A DNA stretch of 64,000 nucleotides. Origin: Hyphomonas sp. BRH_c22 (GTDB taxonomy: Bacteria; Pseudomonadota; Alphaproteobacteria; Caulobacterales; Hyphomonadaceae). Each line of letters starts with the position of its first letter. Position 1 is the first letter of the stretch. This document shows positions 55,428-63,323 of the stretch, one piece after another. Both the position numbers and the translations under genes were made by a program. A model generated the notes under the pieces. The model saw only the letters and a list, made by a program, of their open reading frames with translations, ran no database searches and had not been told where the DNA came from. Where the stretch lies: positions 1 through 64,000 of the forward strand of contig NZ_LADU01000114.1 of NCBI RefSeq assembly GCF_000961795.1. Direction: 5' to 3'.

Positions 55428-56366
55428 CTAATTGGGCGAGACTGCAGCGTCTTTCAGCCTGATGCGCGCTTCTGAGGCATCCTTGTGCATCTGCGTGATC
55501 ATCGCATCGACGCCGTCAAACTTCAGTTCCGGCCTCAGGTAGGCGATCAGCTGCACCTCGAGCCATTCGCCGTAAATGTCCTTGTCGAAGTCAAAGATGA
55601 AGGTCTCGAGCAGCGGGTCACGCAGGCCCGTGGTGGGCGTGCGCCCGAAATTCGCCACGCCGTCATGCCAGTCTGTTTCCCCGCGCGTGCGTGCTCGCAC
55701 GGCATAGACACCATGCCGGGGATGAATCAGGTCGTTGAGATGAACATTTGCCGTCGGGAAGCCGAACGTGCGCCCGTTCTTCTCGCCGGGCTCGACAGGA
55801 CCGTCAGCAATCCACCAGTCTCCGAGAATACTCGCCGCCACTTCCGGCTCACCCGCCATCAGCGCCTGCCTGATCGCCGTGGACGATGCCTTGGCGCCAT
55901 ATTCCAGCACTTCCTCGACAATGGTGACGCCAAAACCGAGCGCCCGCCCAAGGCTGGACAAGCGCGCCGCATGGCCCATCCGTCCGCGTCCGAAGCGGAA
56001 GTCGAACCCGACCGAAACGTGGGACACGCCCAGCCCTTCAACCAGCACTGTCCGCACAAAGGCCTCGTCGGTCATGGCCGCCATCTCGCCATTGAACGGC
56101 AGCTCGAAAACCGTGCTGGCGCCCTCGGCCAGGATGCAGGCATTGCGCCTTTCAGGCCGGAAGATACGGAATGGCGGGTCGGTCGGCCTGAAATAGGCGC
56201 GCGGCGGCGGCTCGAACGTCGCGACCGCGAACGTCCCCTGACCGGCCTTGCGGGCCGCGTCGATCACCGCCCGGTGGCCCACATGCAGCCCGTCAAAGTT
56301 GCCGAGGGCGACAGACGCGCCCCGGGCGCTTTGCGGCAGTCCGCGATAATCGGCGAAAACGGCCAT
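55428..56366 (-). CDS. ribF: Bifunctional riboflavin kinase/FAD synthetase
   Basis: The 312-residue protein has the nucleotidyltransferase domain with LGNFDGLHVGHRAVI and VGFDFRFGRGRMG. The riboflavin kinase domain has GEKNGRTFGFPTANVHL and RHGVYAVRARTRG. It makes FMN and FAD, needed by the Etf proteins in this window. The start shares one base with the stop of the MaoC gene, so the two are coupled. Confidence 0.96.
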   Translation of the reverse strand: MAVFADYRGLPQSARGASVALGNFDGLHVGHRAVIDAARKAGQGTFAVATFEPPPRAYFRPTDPPFRIFRPERRNACILAEGASTVFELPFNGEMAAMTDEAFVRTVLVEGLGVSHVSVGFDFRFGRGRMGHAARLSSLGRALGFGVTIVEEVLEYGAKASSTAIRQALMAGEPEVAASILGDWWIADGPVEPGEKNGRTFGFPTANVHLNDLIHPRHGVYAVRARTRGETDWHDGVANFGRTPTTGLRDPLLETFIFDFDKDIYGEWLEVQLIAYLRPELKFDGVDAMITQMHKDASEARIRLKDAAVSPN

Positions 56367-56797
56367 CAGGCCTCCCGGCGCGGCGCAACCACTTCGGCTT
56401 CGCCTGTAATCACGCGCTTGCCGTCAACCGTGCAATCAACCTTCAGCGTCACGCGATTGCCGCGATCCTGCTTCTCGGCGACTTCAGCGCGGACAGTGAC
56501 CGTATCGCCGATATGGACCGGGCGCTTGAACCGCATGGACAGGCCGATGAAAATCGCGCCGGGTCCGGGCAGATTGTTGCCGAGAATGCCGGAGATATAG
56601 CTGGCGGTGAGCGCACCATGGGCGATGCGGCGTCCGAAAACCGTTTTGGCGGCGAATTCATCATCCATGTGCAGGGGATTGTAGTCGCCAGACACTTCAG
56701 CGAATCGCTGGATATCCTGTTCCGTGATCGTGTGCACGGTCTCGTGCGCCATGCCGATCTCCAGGTCTTCGTACTTAAAGCCGTTGAACTCGCTCAT
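56366..56797 (-). CDS. MaoC-family dehydratase (R-specific enoyl-CoA hydratase type)
   Basis: The 143-residue hot-dog fold protein begins MSEFNGFKYEDLEIGMAHETVHTITEQDIQRFAEVSGDYNPLHMDDEFA. The catalytic Asp/His dyad is in SGDYNPLHMDDEFAA. RRIAHGALTASYISGIL and IFIGLSMRFKRPVHIGDTV complete the fold. It probably hydrates trans-2-enoyl-CoA to (R)-3-hydroxyacyl-CoA. The start at 56795-56797 is chosen over one nineteen codons upstream because the conserved part begins there. Confidence 0.92.
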   Translation of the reverse strand: MSEFNGFKYEDLEIGMAHETVHTITEQDIQRFAEVSGDYNPLHMDDEFAAKTVFGRRIAHGALTASYISGILGNNLPGPGAIFIGLSMRFKRPVHIGDTVTVRAEVAEKQDRGNRVTLKVDCTVDGKRVITGEAEVVAPRREA

Positions 56798-56855
56798 TCT
56801 TTTCGGGTCTCCGATATTGGTCTGAAAAGCTCGATACACGGGCACACAGCCCACG

Positions 56856-57707
56856 TCACCATCTTAGACCGGACATGGCATAGGTGGCCTGCTCGCCATA
56901 ATCTGCCAGCAGGTCGATGACTTCGCGCTCGAAATCGGCGCCGTGCTCCTTCAGGCCGGTTCCAACATAGAGGCTGTCAAATCCCTGTAACCGTGCGCCG
57001 CGCACGTCGGTCGCCGGGCTGTCGCCGATGCACAGGATGCGGGATGGGTCCGTGCCGTGCTCGCCAAGCCGCTCGACGGCCAGTCTGTAAATCGCCGCGT
57101 GCGGCTTGCCGGGATAGATGACCTTGCCGCCAAGCTCTTCGTAGATCTCAGCCAGAGCACCGGCGCACCAGTAGAGTTTCCCGCCAACGCGCACCTGCTT
57201 GTCGGGATTGGCACAGATCATCGGCAGGTTCTGGTCGATGCCCTGCTGCAGCTCGGCGCGATAATCGTCCGGGCGGTCATTCACCTGGTCGCGCAGGCCG
57301 ATGCACAGCAACAGGTCCGCCCGGGCGCTGTCGTCAAACGTCAGGTCGAGGCCATCATACAGGTACCTGTCATGCTCGAAGCCCTCGTCCGATCCGAGCC
57401 GCCAGACCGTCTGGTCGCGGCGCAGCATCAGTTCGGCGCGGGTGGCATCGCCGGAGGACACGCAATCGTCAAAGGCCTCCGCCGGCACGCCCAGTGGCTC
57501 GAAATACCGGATGACCTGGGCCTTAGGCACAGGCGCATTGGTGATCAGGCAGACACGCCCGCCCTGCTGGCGGAACGCGACCAGCGCGGCGCAGGCCTCG
57601 GAAAAGGCCGCCCGGCCATTATGGATTACGCCCCACACATCACACAGGATGGAGTCGTAGGCTCCGCGAATTGCGGAAAGGCCCGCAGGGAATTGAAGTT
57701 CGCTCAT
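56856..57707 (-). CDS. HAD-superfamily hydrolase, TIGR01459 family
   Basis: The 283-residue protein has the NagD-like HAD layout. The first motif is LCDVWGVIHNGRAAF, the second is the ITNAPVPKAQVIRYF segment, and the last is GDSPATDVRGARLQGFDSLYVGTGL. TIGR01459 proteins are found in alphaproteobacteria and have no assigned substrate. The start at MSELQFPAG lies twelve codons inside the longest frame. It is 58 bases upstream of the MaoC gene. Confidence 0.92.
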   Translation of the reverse strand: MSELQFPAGLSAIRGAYDSILCDVWGVIHNGRAAFSEACAALVAFRQQGGRVCLITNAPVPKAQVIRYFEPLGVPAEAFDDCVSSGDATRAELMLRRDQTVWRLGSDEGFEHDRYLYDGLDLTFDDSARADLLLCIGLRDQVNDRPDDYRAELQQGIDQNLPMICANPDKQVRVGGKLYWCAGALAEIYEELGGKVIYPGKPHAAIYRLAVERLGEHGTDPSRILCIGDSPATDVRGARLQGFDSLYVGTGLKEHGADFEREVIDLLADYGEQATYAMSGLRW

Positions 57708-57755
57708 GCGGCGCGACCTAGGCTGCGCCGCAGCGGGGGTCAATCGGAACCGGGC

Positions 57756-58265
57756 CTATTGCGTCAGCCCGCACGCGCTCGCCGGCAAGGGATTCAGCAT
57801 GAGCAGCCGGGCTGTCGGAATGGCATGGTCGTTGGCCAGGTAACAGCCGCGGACGGTGACAACCTGGCCGATATTCTCGCCAAGCTGCAGACTGTGCATG
57901 TATTCGCAGGTCACGCCATTGGCTGCAAACCGGGCCGGATCACCCGGGCGGATATACATCAGCAGATGATTCGAGCCGGTTGGGATCGACATCATCCGGA
58001 CGTCTTCCAAGAGGCCGAAGTCGCAATCACCTTCCAGCCTGGAATATGTGCCGTCTTCATTTTCGAACGACGGGTAGGCCTCAACCGACAATGTCAGGTC
58101 CAGCAGGACGACCGAATGGTCCTCAATGGCCTCAAGGGCTGGCGGCGCTTCGAATTCCTGCGGACCGGGGAGTATCGCGCTGACGGTCATCACATCCGGC
58201 GGCGTCCAGGCAGCGGCGGCAGAGGCCGAACAAAGTGCGATAAAAGCCAATGTAATCATGCGCAT
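57756..58265 (-). CDS. Secreted protein of unknown function
   Basis: The 169-residue protein has a signal peptide (MRMITLAFIALCSASAAAA) and a mature part with EDHSVVLLDLTLSVEAYPSF, EGDCDFGLLEDVRMMSIPTGSNHLLMYIRPGD and GQVVTVRGCYLANDHAI. The strand-rich pattern suggests a beta-sandwich or OB-like fold. Four cysteines are in the mature part. No family is recognised. An ATG two codons later is also possible. Confidence 0.7.
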   Translation of the reverse strand: MRMITLAFIALCSASAAAAWTPPDVMTVSAILPGPQEFEAPPALEAIEDHSVVLLDLTLSVEAYPSFENEDGTYSRLEGDCDFGLLEDVRMMSIPTGSNHLLMYIRPGDPARFAANGVTCEYMHSLQLGENIGQVVTVRGCYLANDHAIPTARLLMLNPLPASACGLTQ

Positions 58266-58336
58266 GAAGCCGCTCCTGTCATCACCGGACAGGTGCAATA
58301 GGCATGACGATTAGGGCAAAAAGATGCCGGCCGGGC

Positions 58337-59566
58337 TCAGCCGAAGCTGGACAGGCGTTCCATCAGGGCGAGTGGCGGCGCGGTCTCTTCCATGAGCGAG
58401 GCCTTGATCGGGCGCGGCGCTCCGAAGATGTGGCCCTGGCCATATGGAATATCATATTCGAGGATCTCGACCACGCTGGCCTCGTCCTCGATCTTTTCGG
58501 CGACCATCGTGATGCCATACCGGGAGAAGACGGCGCTGACTTCTTCGCCATCGACACGCCGGTTGATGGACGAAACCGGACGCGCGCCATGCGGGTCGCG
58601 CAACTGGTCGATCAGCGTCGCGCCATTCATCTTGACGAAGCGTACACCGGCTGCCTGCAGGCGCGGCAGGTCGAGCGACAGGTCAGTGGCGTGATCGATC
58701 GAGAAGCGGAAGCCGAGCGCCGTGAGGCGGTCCATATTGTCCCGCATTGTCCGCGACCGCGTTTCAAAGCGATCCGCGCGGATTTCAAAGATGACCGCGC
58801 CCGACAGGTCGCGATTCTCGGTCATGAACTGCAGGAACATGGGGAAGAAGGCCGTGTCCTCCAGCGAGGACGCCGAGATATTGCAGAACACGCCGACACG
58901 GCGGTCGCGCTCGGCGAGGCGGCGGACGATCTGGACGCAGCGGAACAGCGTAAAATTGTCGATGATTCCCATCAGGTTGGCGCGGCGGCCGGCATCCAGG
59001 AACTCTGCCGGCAGGATGAGCGATCCGTCGGGCCGGCGAAGGCGCGTGAAGCCTTCGTAGAACGACACACGCCGCTGGGGCAGCGAGACGATGGGCTGAA
59101 GGTGCAGGTCAACCCGGCCATCCCTCAGGGCGTCCTTCACATCGCGCAGAATGGCATCTTCCTGCGGCGCGACAGAGGAAACGATCGAGGGTTCGGCCAG
59201 TTTCGATTCGAAGCTTCGCGACAGGCGGTCGATCAGGCCCTCGAGCTGTTTCATCTCTGTCACCAGCGCATCGCGGCGCTCGGTCAGCTCATGCTTGACG
59301 GTCGCCTCGACGGCGTCGGTGCGTGCATCGATGACATCGACCCGCTCTGCCGTGTCGCGGGTCCGGCGTTCGACCTGATCCATGCGCTCGTCGAGCTGGC
59401 GGCTGGAACGGCTGCTGGCGGTCAGGACATGAATCTGGGCGAGAATCACCGAAACGATTGCCCCGCTGGCGATCGACAGCGGCAGGCTCAAACCCGCATA
59501 GGTATTAACGCCATAGCCGACGCCGCTGCCTATTGCGATGTACAGCAGGAACAGGACAAATGTCAT
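58337..59566 (-). CDS. tipF: TipF-like EAL-domain protein, predicted c-di-GMP effector
   Basis: The 409-residue protein has two N-terminal membrane helices (about residues 2-20 and 25-45), a charged coiled coil (about 55-115, SRQLDERMDQVERRTRDTAERVD) and a C-terminal EAL domain. The catalytic EAL motif is altered: the segment reads YEGFTRLRRP. This layout is that of TipF, which positions the flagellar motor at the pole in Caulobacter and binds c-di-GMP without strong hydrolysis. A paired TTAA site is 31 bases upstream of the start. Confidence 0.82.
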   Translation of the reverse strand: MTFVLFLLYIAIGSGVGYGVNTYAGLSLPLSIASGAIVSVILAQIHVLTASSRSSRQLDERMDQVERRTRDTAERVDVIDARTDAVEATVKHELTERRDALVTEMKQLEGLIDRLSRSFESKLAEPSIVSSVAPQEDAILRDVKDALRDGRVDLHLQPIVSLPQRRVSFYEGFTRLRRPDGSLILPAEFLDAGRRANLMGIIDNFTLFRCVQIVRRLAERDRRVGVFCNISASSLEDTAFFPMFLQFMTENRDLSGAVIFEIRADRFETRSRTMRDNMDRLTALGFRFSIDHATDLSLDLPRLQAAGVRFVKMNGATLIDQLRDPHGARPVSSINRRVDGEEVSAVFSRYGITMVAEKIEDEASVVEILEYDIPYGQGHIFGAPRPIKASLMEETAPPLALMERLSSFG

Positions 59567-59596
59567 ACGTTCAGCACCCAATTCATTCCATCAACC

Positions 59597-59621
59597 TTAA
59601 CAAATAAGCCCCATTGGTTAA
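59597..59621. promoter_or_regulatory. Paired TTAA half-sites with 17-base spacer before the TipF-like gene
   Basis: TTAACA at 59597 and TTGGTTAA ending at 59621 have TTAA tetramers 17 bases apart. The region 59567-59841 otherwise holds only this site and direct TCACAG copies near 59691 and 59709, with no convincing gene. CtrA half-sites look like this in related organisms, and flagellar genes are common CtrA targets. Confidence 0.4.
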
Positions 59622-59841
59622 CGAATTGCGTGGAAATGGCCTGATTTGGCATCTCCGACAATCCCGGCACAGTCCAGCGTTGCGGTTAGGTCACAGACTT
59701 TTTTATGTCACAGTCATGGCACGTCTCACGGCACTAGACAAAGGTTTAGGACGTCGGCATCCGTGCGTGCCAGTCCCTGGACATTCGATTGGCCGAAACG
59801 AGGGAGCGCGCGGCTCTGCAGCAAGGCGGCGGGCGGTTGTC

Positions 59842-60579
59842 TTACGGGGCCTTGCTGCCCTTTTTCCGCTTTCCCTGATCGATAAAAACCACGTCCGAAA
59901 CGGGCCAGGAGAGATCGGCGCCCGGACAGCCGACGGCGAGGTGCGCCTCCCCTGCAAACTGCGACGCCTGGGTCATGCCGCACGGCTCGATCACGAGGCG
60001 AATCCCATTGTAATCAACCCAGTATCCGACCCGGTCCTTGTCATTCACGAGGTGGGTCACGACCAGGTCTCCGGTGTTGAATACGCTGGCCTTCGTGTCC
60101 CGTTCCCCCGGTAGCGGCTTGAGGATTGCCGCGTTGAATCCGCCGGCCGGTGACTGTTCGACAAAGGTGAAGGCGTCGGACGCTTCATAGGCCTTGTTGA
60201 TGGCGGCGAGAACGTCGCTCGTGCCCCCCGGGCCGGACACGCGGAGCTGGGATTCATGCCCTGCCCGCCAGCTGGCATTGCGCACATCGTCAAGGCCTTC
60301 AAGATCCTCGCCGCGCAGCGAGAACAGCATGACGGCATCGAGATTCCGAAGATGTTCGGGGCTCATGTCATGCACGACACCGGCAGGTGTTCCAAAAAGG
60401 ACACGCTTGCCGCCCGCCATCACGAGAACGCAGGGATTCGGGGCGGTGGCAGGGGCGCAAGGCAGCAGGGCGAAGTCGGTGCTGGTGATGGTGCGGGGGG
60501 TGTCAGGGGGTGTCAGGGGTGCGGCAGGGCCGCTGCAGGCCGCCGTCACAAGACCGGCCAGCAGAAACAGGATGCGCAT
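59842..60579 (-). CDS. Lipoprotein with degenerate RNase Z-like metallo-beta-lactamase fold
   Basis: The 245-residue protein has a signal with lipobox (VTAAC, cysteine 15). The rest resembles RNase Z-type MBL proteins: GGKRVLFGTPAGVVHDMSPEHLRNLDAVMLFSLRGEDLEGLDDVR, then LRVSGPGGTSDVLAAINKAYEAS. At the metal site FSLRGED (86-92) stands where THLHGDH is expected, so every histidine ligand is lost. It is probably catalytically dead and may bind a ligand or partner. Start chosen at MRILFLLAG. A five-base overlap is absent: it starts 17 bases after the FAH gene stop. Confidence 0.7.
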   Translation of the reverse strand: MRILFLLAGLVTAACSGPAAPLTPPDTPRTITSTDFALLPCAPATAPNPCVLVMAGGKRVLFGTPAGVVHDMSPEHLRNLDAVMLFSLRGEDLEGLDDVRNASWRAGHESQLRVSGPGGTSDVLAAINKAYEASDAFTFVEQSPAGGFNAAILKPLPGERDTKASVFNTGDLVVTHLVNDKDRVGYWVDYNGIRLVIEPCGMTQASQFAGEAHLAVGCPGADLSWPVSDVVFIDQGKRKKGSKAP

Positions 60580-60595
60580 GCGTGGAAACTCCGGA

Positions 60596-61429
60596 CTAGG
60601 CGATGATGGTCTCACCCGGTTCCCTTACGATTTCGTTTTCGATGAAACCCAGCCCGTCGATTTCGACGCGTACGCGATCACCCGCCTTCAGCCATTTGGG
60701 CGGCGTGTGGCCGGCGCCGACCCCGGCCGGCGTTCCGGTGAAGATCACGTCGCCCGGCTCGAGCGTGAACGCGGCGGTGAGGTGGGCGATCTGTGCGGCG
60801 ATGTCATGAATCTGGTCGCGGACATAACCCACCTGCCGCGGCTCGCCGTTGACGAAGGTGCGCAGTTCCAGTGACGGCAGGTCGGTAATCTCGTTCAGCG
60901 TGACGATGGCCGGACCGAACACGGCATGCGTATCGAACCCCTTGCCCATGATCATGGTCTGGCTGGCACGCTGCCAGTCACGCACCGAATAGTCGCAGCC
61001 AACGGTGAGACCGGCGACAATCTCGAAGGCGCGCTCGGGCGGGACGTGGCGCCCCCGCTTGCCGATGATGACCACCAGCTCGCCTTCATAGTCGAGCTGC
61101 TCTGACACTTTCGGCAGGTGCACGGCGTCATAGGGGCCATTGACCGCCGTCACCTGCTTGTTGAACCATTTCTGGACCTCTGGCTTCTTCGTGTCGACGA
61201 AGCTGACGCTCTCAGCGGCGTGCGCCGCGTAGTTGACGCCGATTCCAAGAATCTTGCCCGGCTTTGGCACCGGCGCGAGGAGCGTCACGGCTTTCAAGGG
61301 GATTGGGTCGCCGCACGGCGCCGCCTTCAGCGCGGCATCAAACGTGTCACCTGCAAGCGGCACAACGGAGTCGGCCTTCAATGCACCAAAATGCACCTCG
61401 TCATCAAATTGGAACCTCACCAGACGCAT
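60596..61429 (-). CDS. Fumarylacetoacetate hydrolase family protein
   Basis: The 277-residue protein has the FAH fold: GKILGIGVNYAAHAAE, the metal-binding LDYEGELVVIIGKRGRHV glutamates and DYSVRDWQRASQTMIMGKGFDTHAVFGP. VIFTGTPAGVGAGHTPPKWLKAGDRVRVEIDGLG is the C-terminal signature. Members open or decarboxylate beta-diketone-like acids in aromatic catabolism. The substrate is not identifiable. It begins upstream of the degenerate MBL lipoprotein gene on the same strand, so the two may be co-transcribed. Confidence 0.92.
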   Translation of the reverse strand: MRLVRFQFDDEVHFGALKADSVVPLAGDTFDAALKAAPCGDPIPLKAVTLLAPVPKPGKILGIGVNYAAHAAESVSFVDTKKPEVQKWFNKQVTAVNGPYDAVHLPKVSEQLDYEGELVVIIGKRGRHVPPERAFEIVAGLTVGCDYSVRDWQRASQTMIMGKGFDTHAVFGPAIVTLNEITDLPSLELRTFVNGEPRQVGYVRDQIHDIAAQIAHLTAAFTLEPGDVIFTGTPAGVGAGHTPPKWLKAGDRVRVEIDGLGFIENEIVREPGETIIA

Positions 61430-61539
61430 ACCGTTACTCTCCCGTCACACTTTTGACCAAACACATTGCCAACCGTTCATCCCGCGTTGTGATGGTCTTT
61501 GGCAAGGGCTAGTGATGTGGGCTGTATAGGGGAATTGAG

Positions 61540-63201
61540 ATGAGCCTAGGCGTACGAGCTCAGGAGAGCTCGCTTAGCGGCATATTCGGACAGGGAGAAC
61601 GCCTGTGCATGCCGCCATATCAGCGTAGTTATTCGTGGGGAGAGCGTGAAGCACTCGACTTGCTCGGCGACCTCGCTGAAGCAACCGACAGCAGCATACC
61701 TCACTTCATTGGCGCGATCGTTCTCGTGAACGGCGCCGAAACCGGCATGGTCGAAATCGTTGATGGGCAGCAGCGGCTGACCACGCTGACCATCCTTCTG
61801 GCCGTGCTGCGCGACCTGGAAACGGACGCGGAGCGCGCCGCCGCGCTGCACGCCATGATCGCTGACGAAGCCCGCCCCATGCTGGGCGAAGCTGCCAATT
61901 GGCGGCTGACGCTGAACTATATGGATGGCGCGTTTTTCCGCGACACGATCCAGCGGCTCGGCGCCACGAAATCCCTTGAGAACGAGCCTGGCGAGAGCGA
62001 CAGCCAGCAACGCATGGTTGGAAATGCCACCGCCATCCTCAAGGAATTGAAAAAGATGACCGACGAGCGGCGGCGCGCGCTGACCGATACGGTCGTCGCT
62101 GGCTGCGCGCTTGTGAGGGTTGTGGTGAACGACAAGGATCAGGGGTTCAAGGTGTTCCGGGTTCTCAATACACGCGGCAAGGAACCTGACGCGCACGACA
62201 TCATCAAGACCGAACTGTTCCAGAAGGCCAAGTTTTCCGTCAGGGAGGCGAACGCCTATGCCGAACGCTGGGCCGAGCATGAAGCGGTTCTGGGCGGCGG
62301 CGCCTTTGACGATCTGCTTCGGCAGATCCGCGCGATCCATGACCGGTCACCGAAGGGCGACCTTGTTGCCGGTTTCCAGAAAGCCGTCCTGTCGAAAATC
62401 GATCCGCGCAAATTCCTCGATGACCTGCTGCCGAACTATGTCGCTGCCTATCGCCAGATCACGACGGCAAAGGTGAGTGATGGCCCGAATGCCGCGCTCG
62501 TGTCCGATAAGCTGAACCAGCTGCGCGCGCTTGAGCAGCAGAGCTGGCGTGCCCCTGCCCTCAAATTCCTGGTCGAGCGCGGGATCGATTCGCCGATTGC
62601 TCCGCAATTCTTCACGGGCCTGGAACGGCTCGGCTACGTGATCCAGCTGATCCTCCACGACAAGGACCAGCGCAACAAGCGTTTCAGCAAGGTCAGCGAA
62701 GCCGTTACCAATGAACGCACGCTGCTGGCCAAGAACGGGCCATTTGCCATCACGAAGGATGAGGCCCGCAAGGTGCACGAACGCCTGCTGGGACGTTTCG
62801 CGACCTTCGGCCAGCGCCGGGCCATGGCCTTGCGCCTGAATGCGGCGCTGGACGACGGCTTTACCATCCCCCCGGAATCCGATGCGACCGTCGAGCATGT
62901 GCTGCCCCGCAGTGTGCAGGAAGACAGCCACTGGATGATCACCTGGCCGGACCCCGCCAAACGCCGCGAACAATGTGACACGCTCGGTAATTTCGTGCTG
63001 CTGACCCACAAGGTGAACCAGAAGGCCGACCGGCACGACTATCGCGCCAAGAAAGAGGTTTACTTCAATGGCGGCGGCGGCGCCGATTTCGCATTGACGC
63101 GCGACTTGATGGACCAGGATGCCTGGACGCCGGAAGTGGTGCGCAAACGTACAGAGGGCCTGGCGGAAATTCTGATCAACGAGTGGCAGCTGGCCGTCTG
63201 A
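61540..63201 (+). CDS. DUF262/DUF1524 (GmrSD-like) HNH-nuclease protein
   Basis: The 553-residue protein joins a DUF262 domain and a DUF1524 HNH domain. The first has PPYQRSYSW (residues 25-33) and the ParB/Srx-like DGQQRLTTL (75-83). The second has VEHVLPRS (451-458), LGNFVLLTHKVNQKADRHDYRAKK and no obvious degradation. Such fused proteins resemble the type IV restriction enzyme GmrSD, which cuts glucosylated phage DNA. No methylase or other defence gene is adjacent. The defence role is inference from the family. Confidence 0.88.
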   Translation: MSLGVRAQESSLSGIFGQGERLCMPPYQRSYSWGEREALDLLGDLAEATDSSIPHFIGAIVLVNGAETGMVEIVDGQQRLTTLTILLAVLRDLETDAERAAALHAMIADEARPMLGEAANWRLTLNYMDGAFFRDTIQRLGATKSLENEPGESDSQQRMVGNATAILKELKKMTDERRRALTDTVVAGCALVRVVVNDKDQGFKVFRVLNTRGKEPDAHDIIKTELFQKAKFSVREANAYAERWAEHEAVLGGGAFDDLLRQIRAIHDRSPKGDLVAGFQKAVLSKIDPRKFLDDLLPNYVAAYRQITTAKVSDGPNAALVSDKLNQLRALEQQSWRAPALKFLVERGIDSPIAPQFFTGLERLGYVIQLILHDKDQRNKRFSKVSEAVTNERTLLAKNGPFAITKDEARKVHERLLGRFATFGQRRAMALRLNAALDDGFTIPPESDATVEHVLPRSVQEDSHWMITWPDPAKRREQCDTLGNFVLLTHKVNQKADRHDYRAKKEVYFNGGGGADFALTRDLMDQDAWTPEVVRKRTEGLAEILINEWQLAV

Positions 63202-63248
63202 GTTAACGCCCTGCCAAAGCGCCCGTGCCCGTCTATTCGCGACTTTTC

Positions 63249-63265
63249 GCTAGGTGACCCCTAGC
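63249..63265. promoter_or_regulatory. Inverted repeat upstream of the SDR gene
   Basis: GCTAGG (63249-63254) and CCTAGC (63260-63265) form a perfect 6-bp inverted repeat with a five-base spacer, 58 bases before the SDR start. It could be an operator. The surrounding 122-base gap holds no gene. Confidence 0.3.
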
Positions 63266-63323
63266 CGCTGCGCAAGGCAGGCCTTACGCTCCCGCTCAAA
63301 GCAAAACACGAGGGAGCGGCGCC

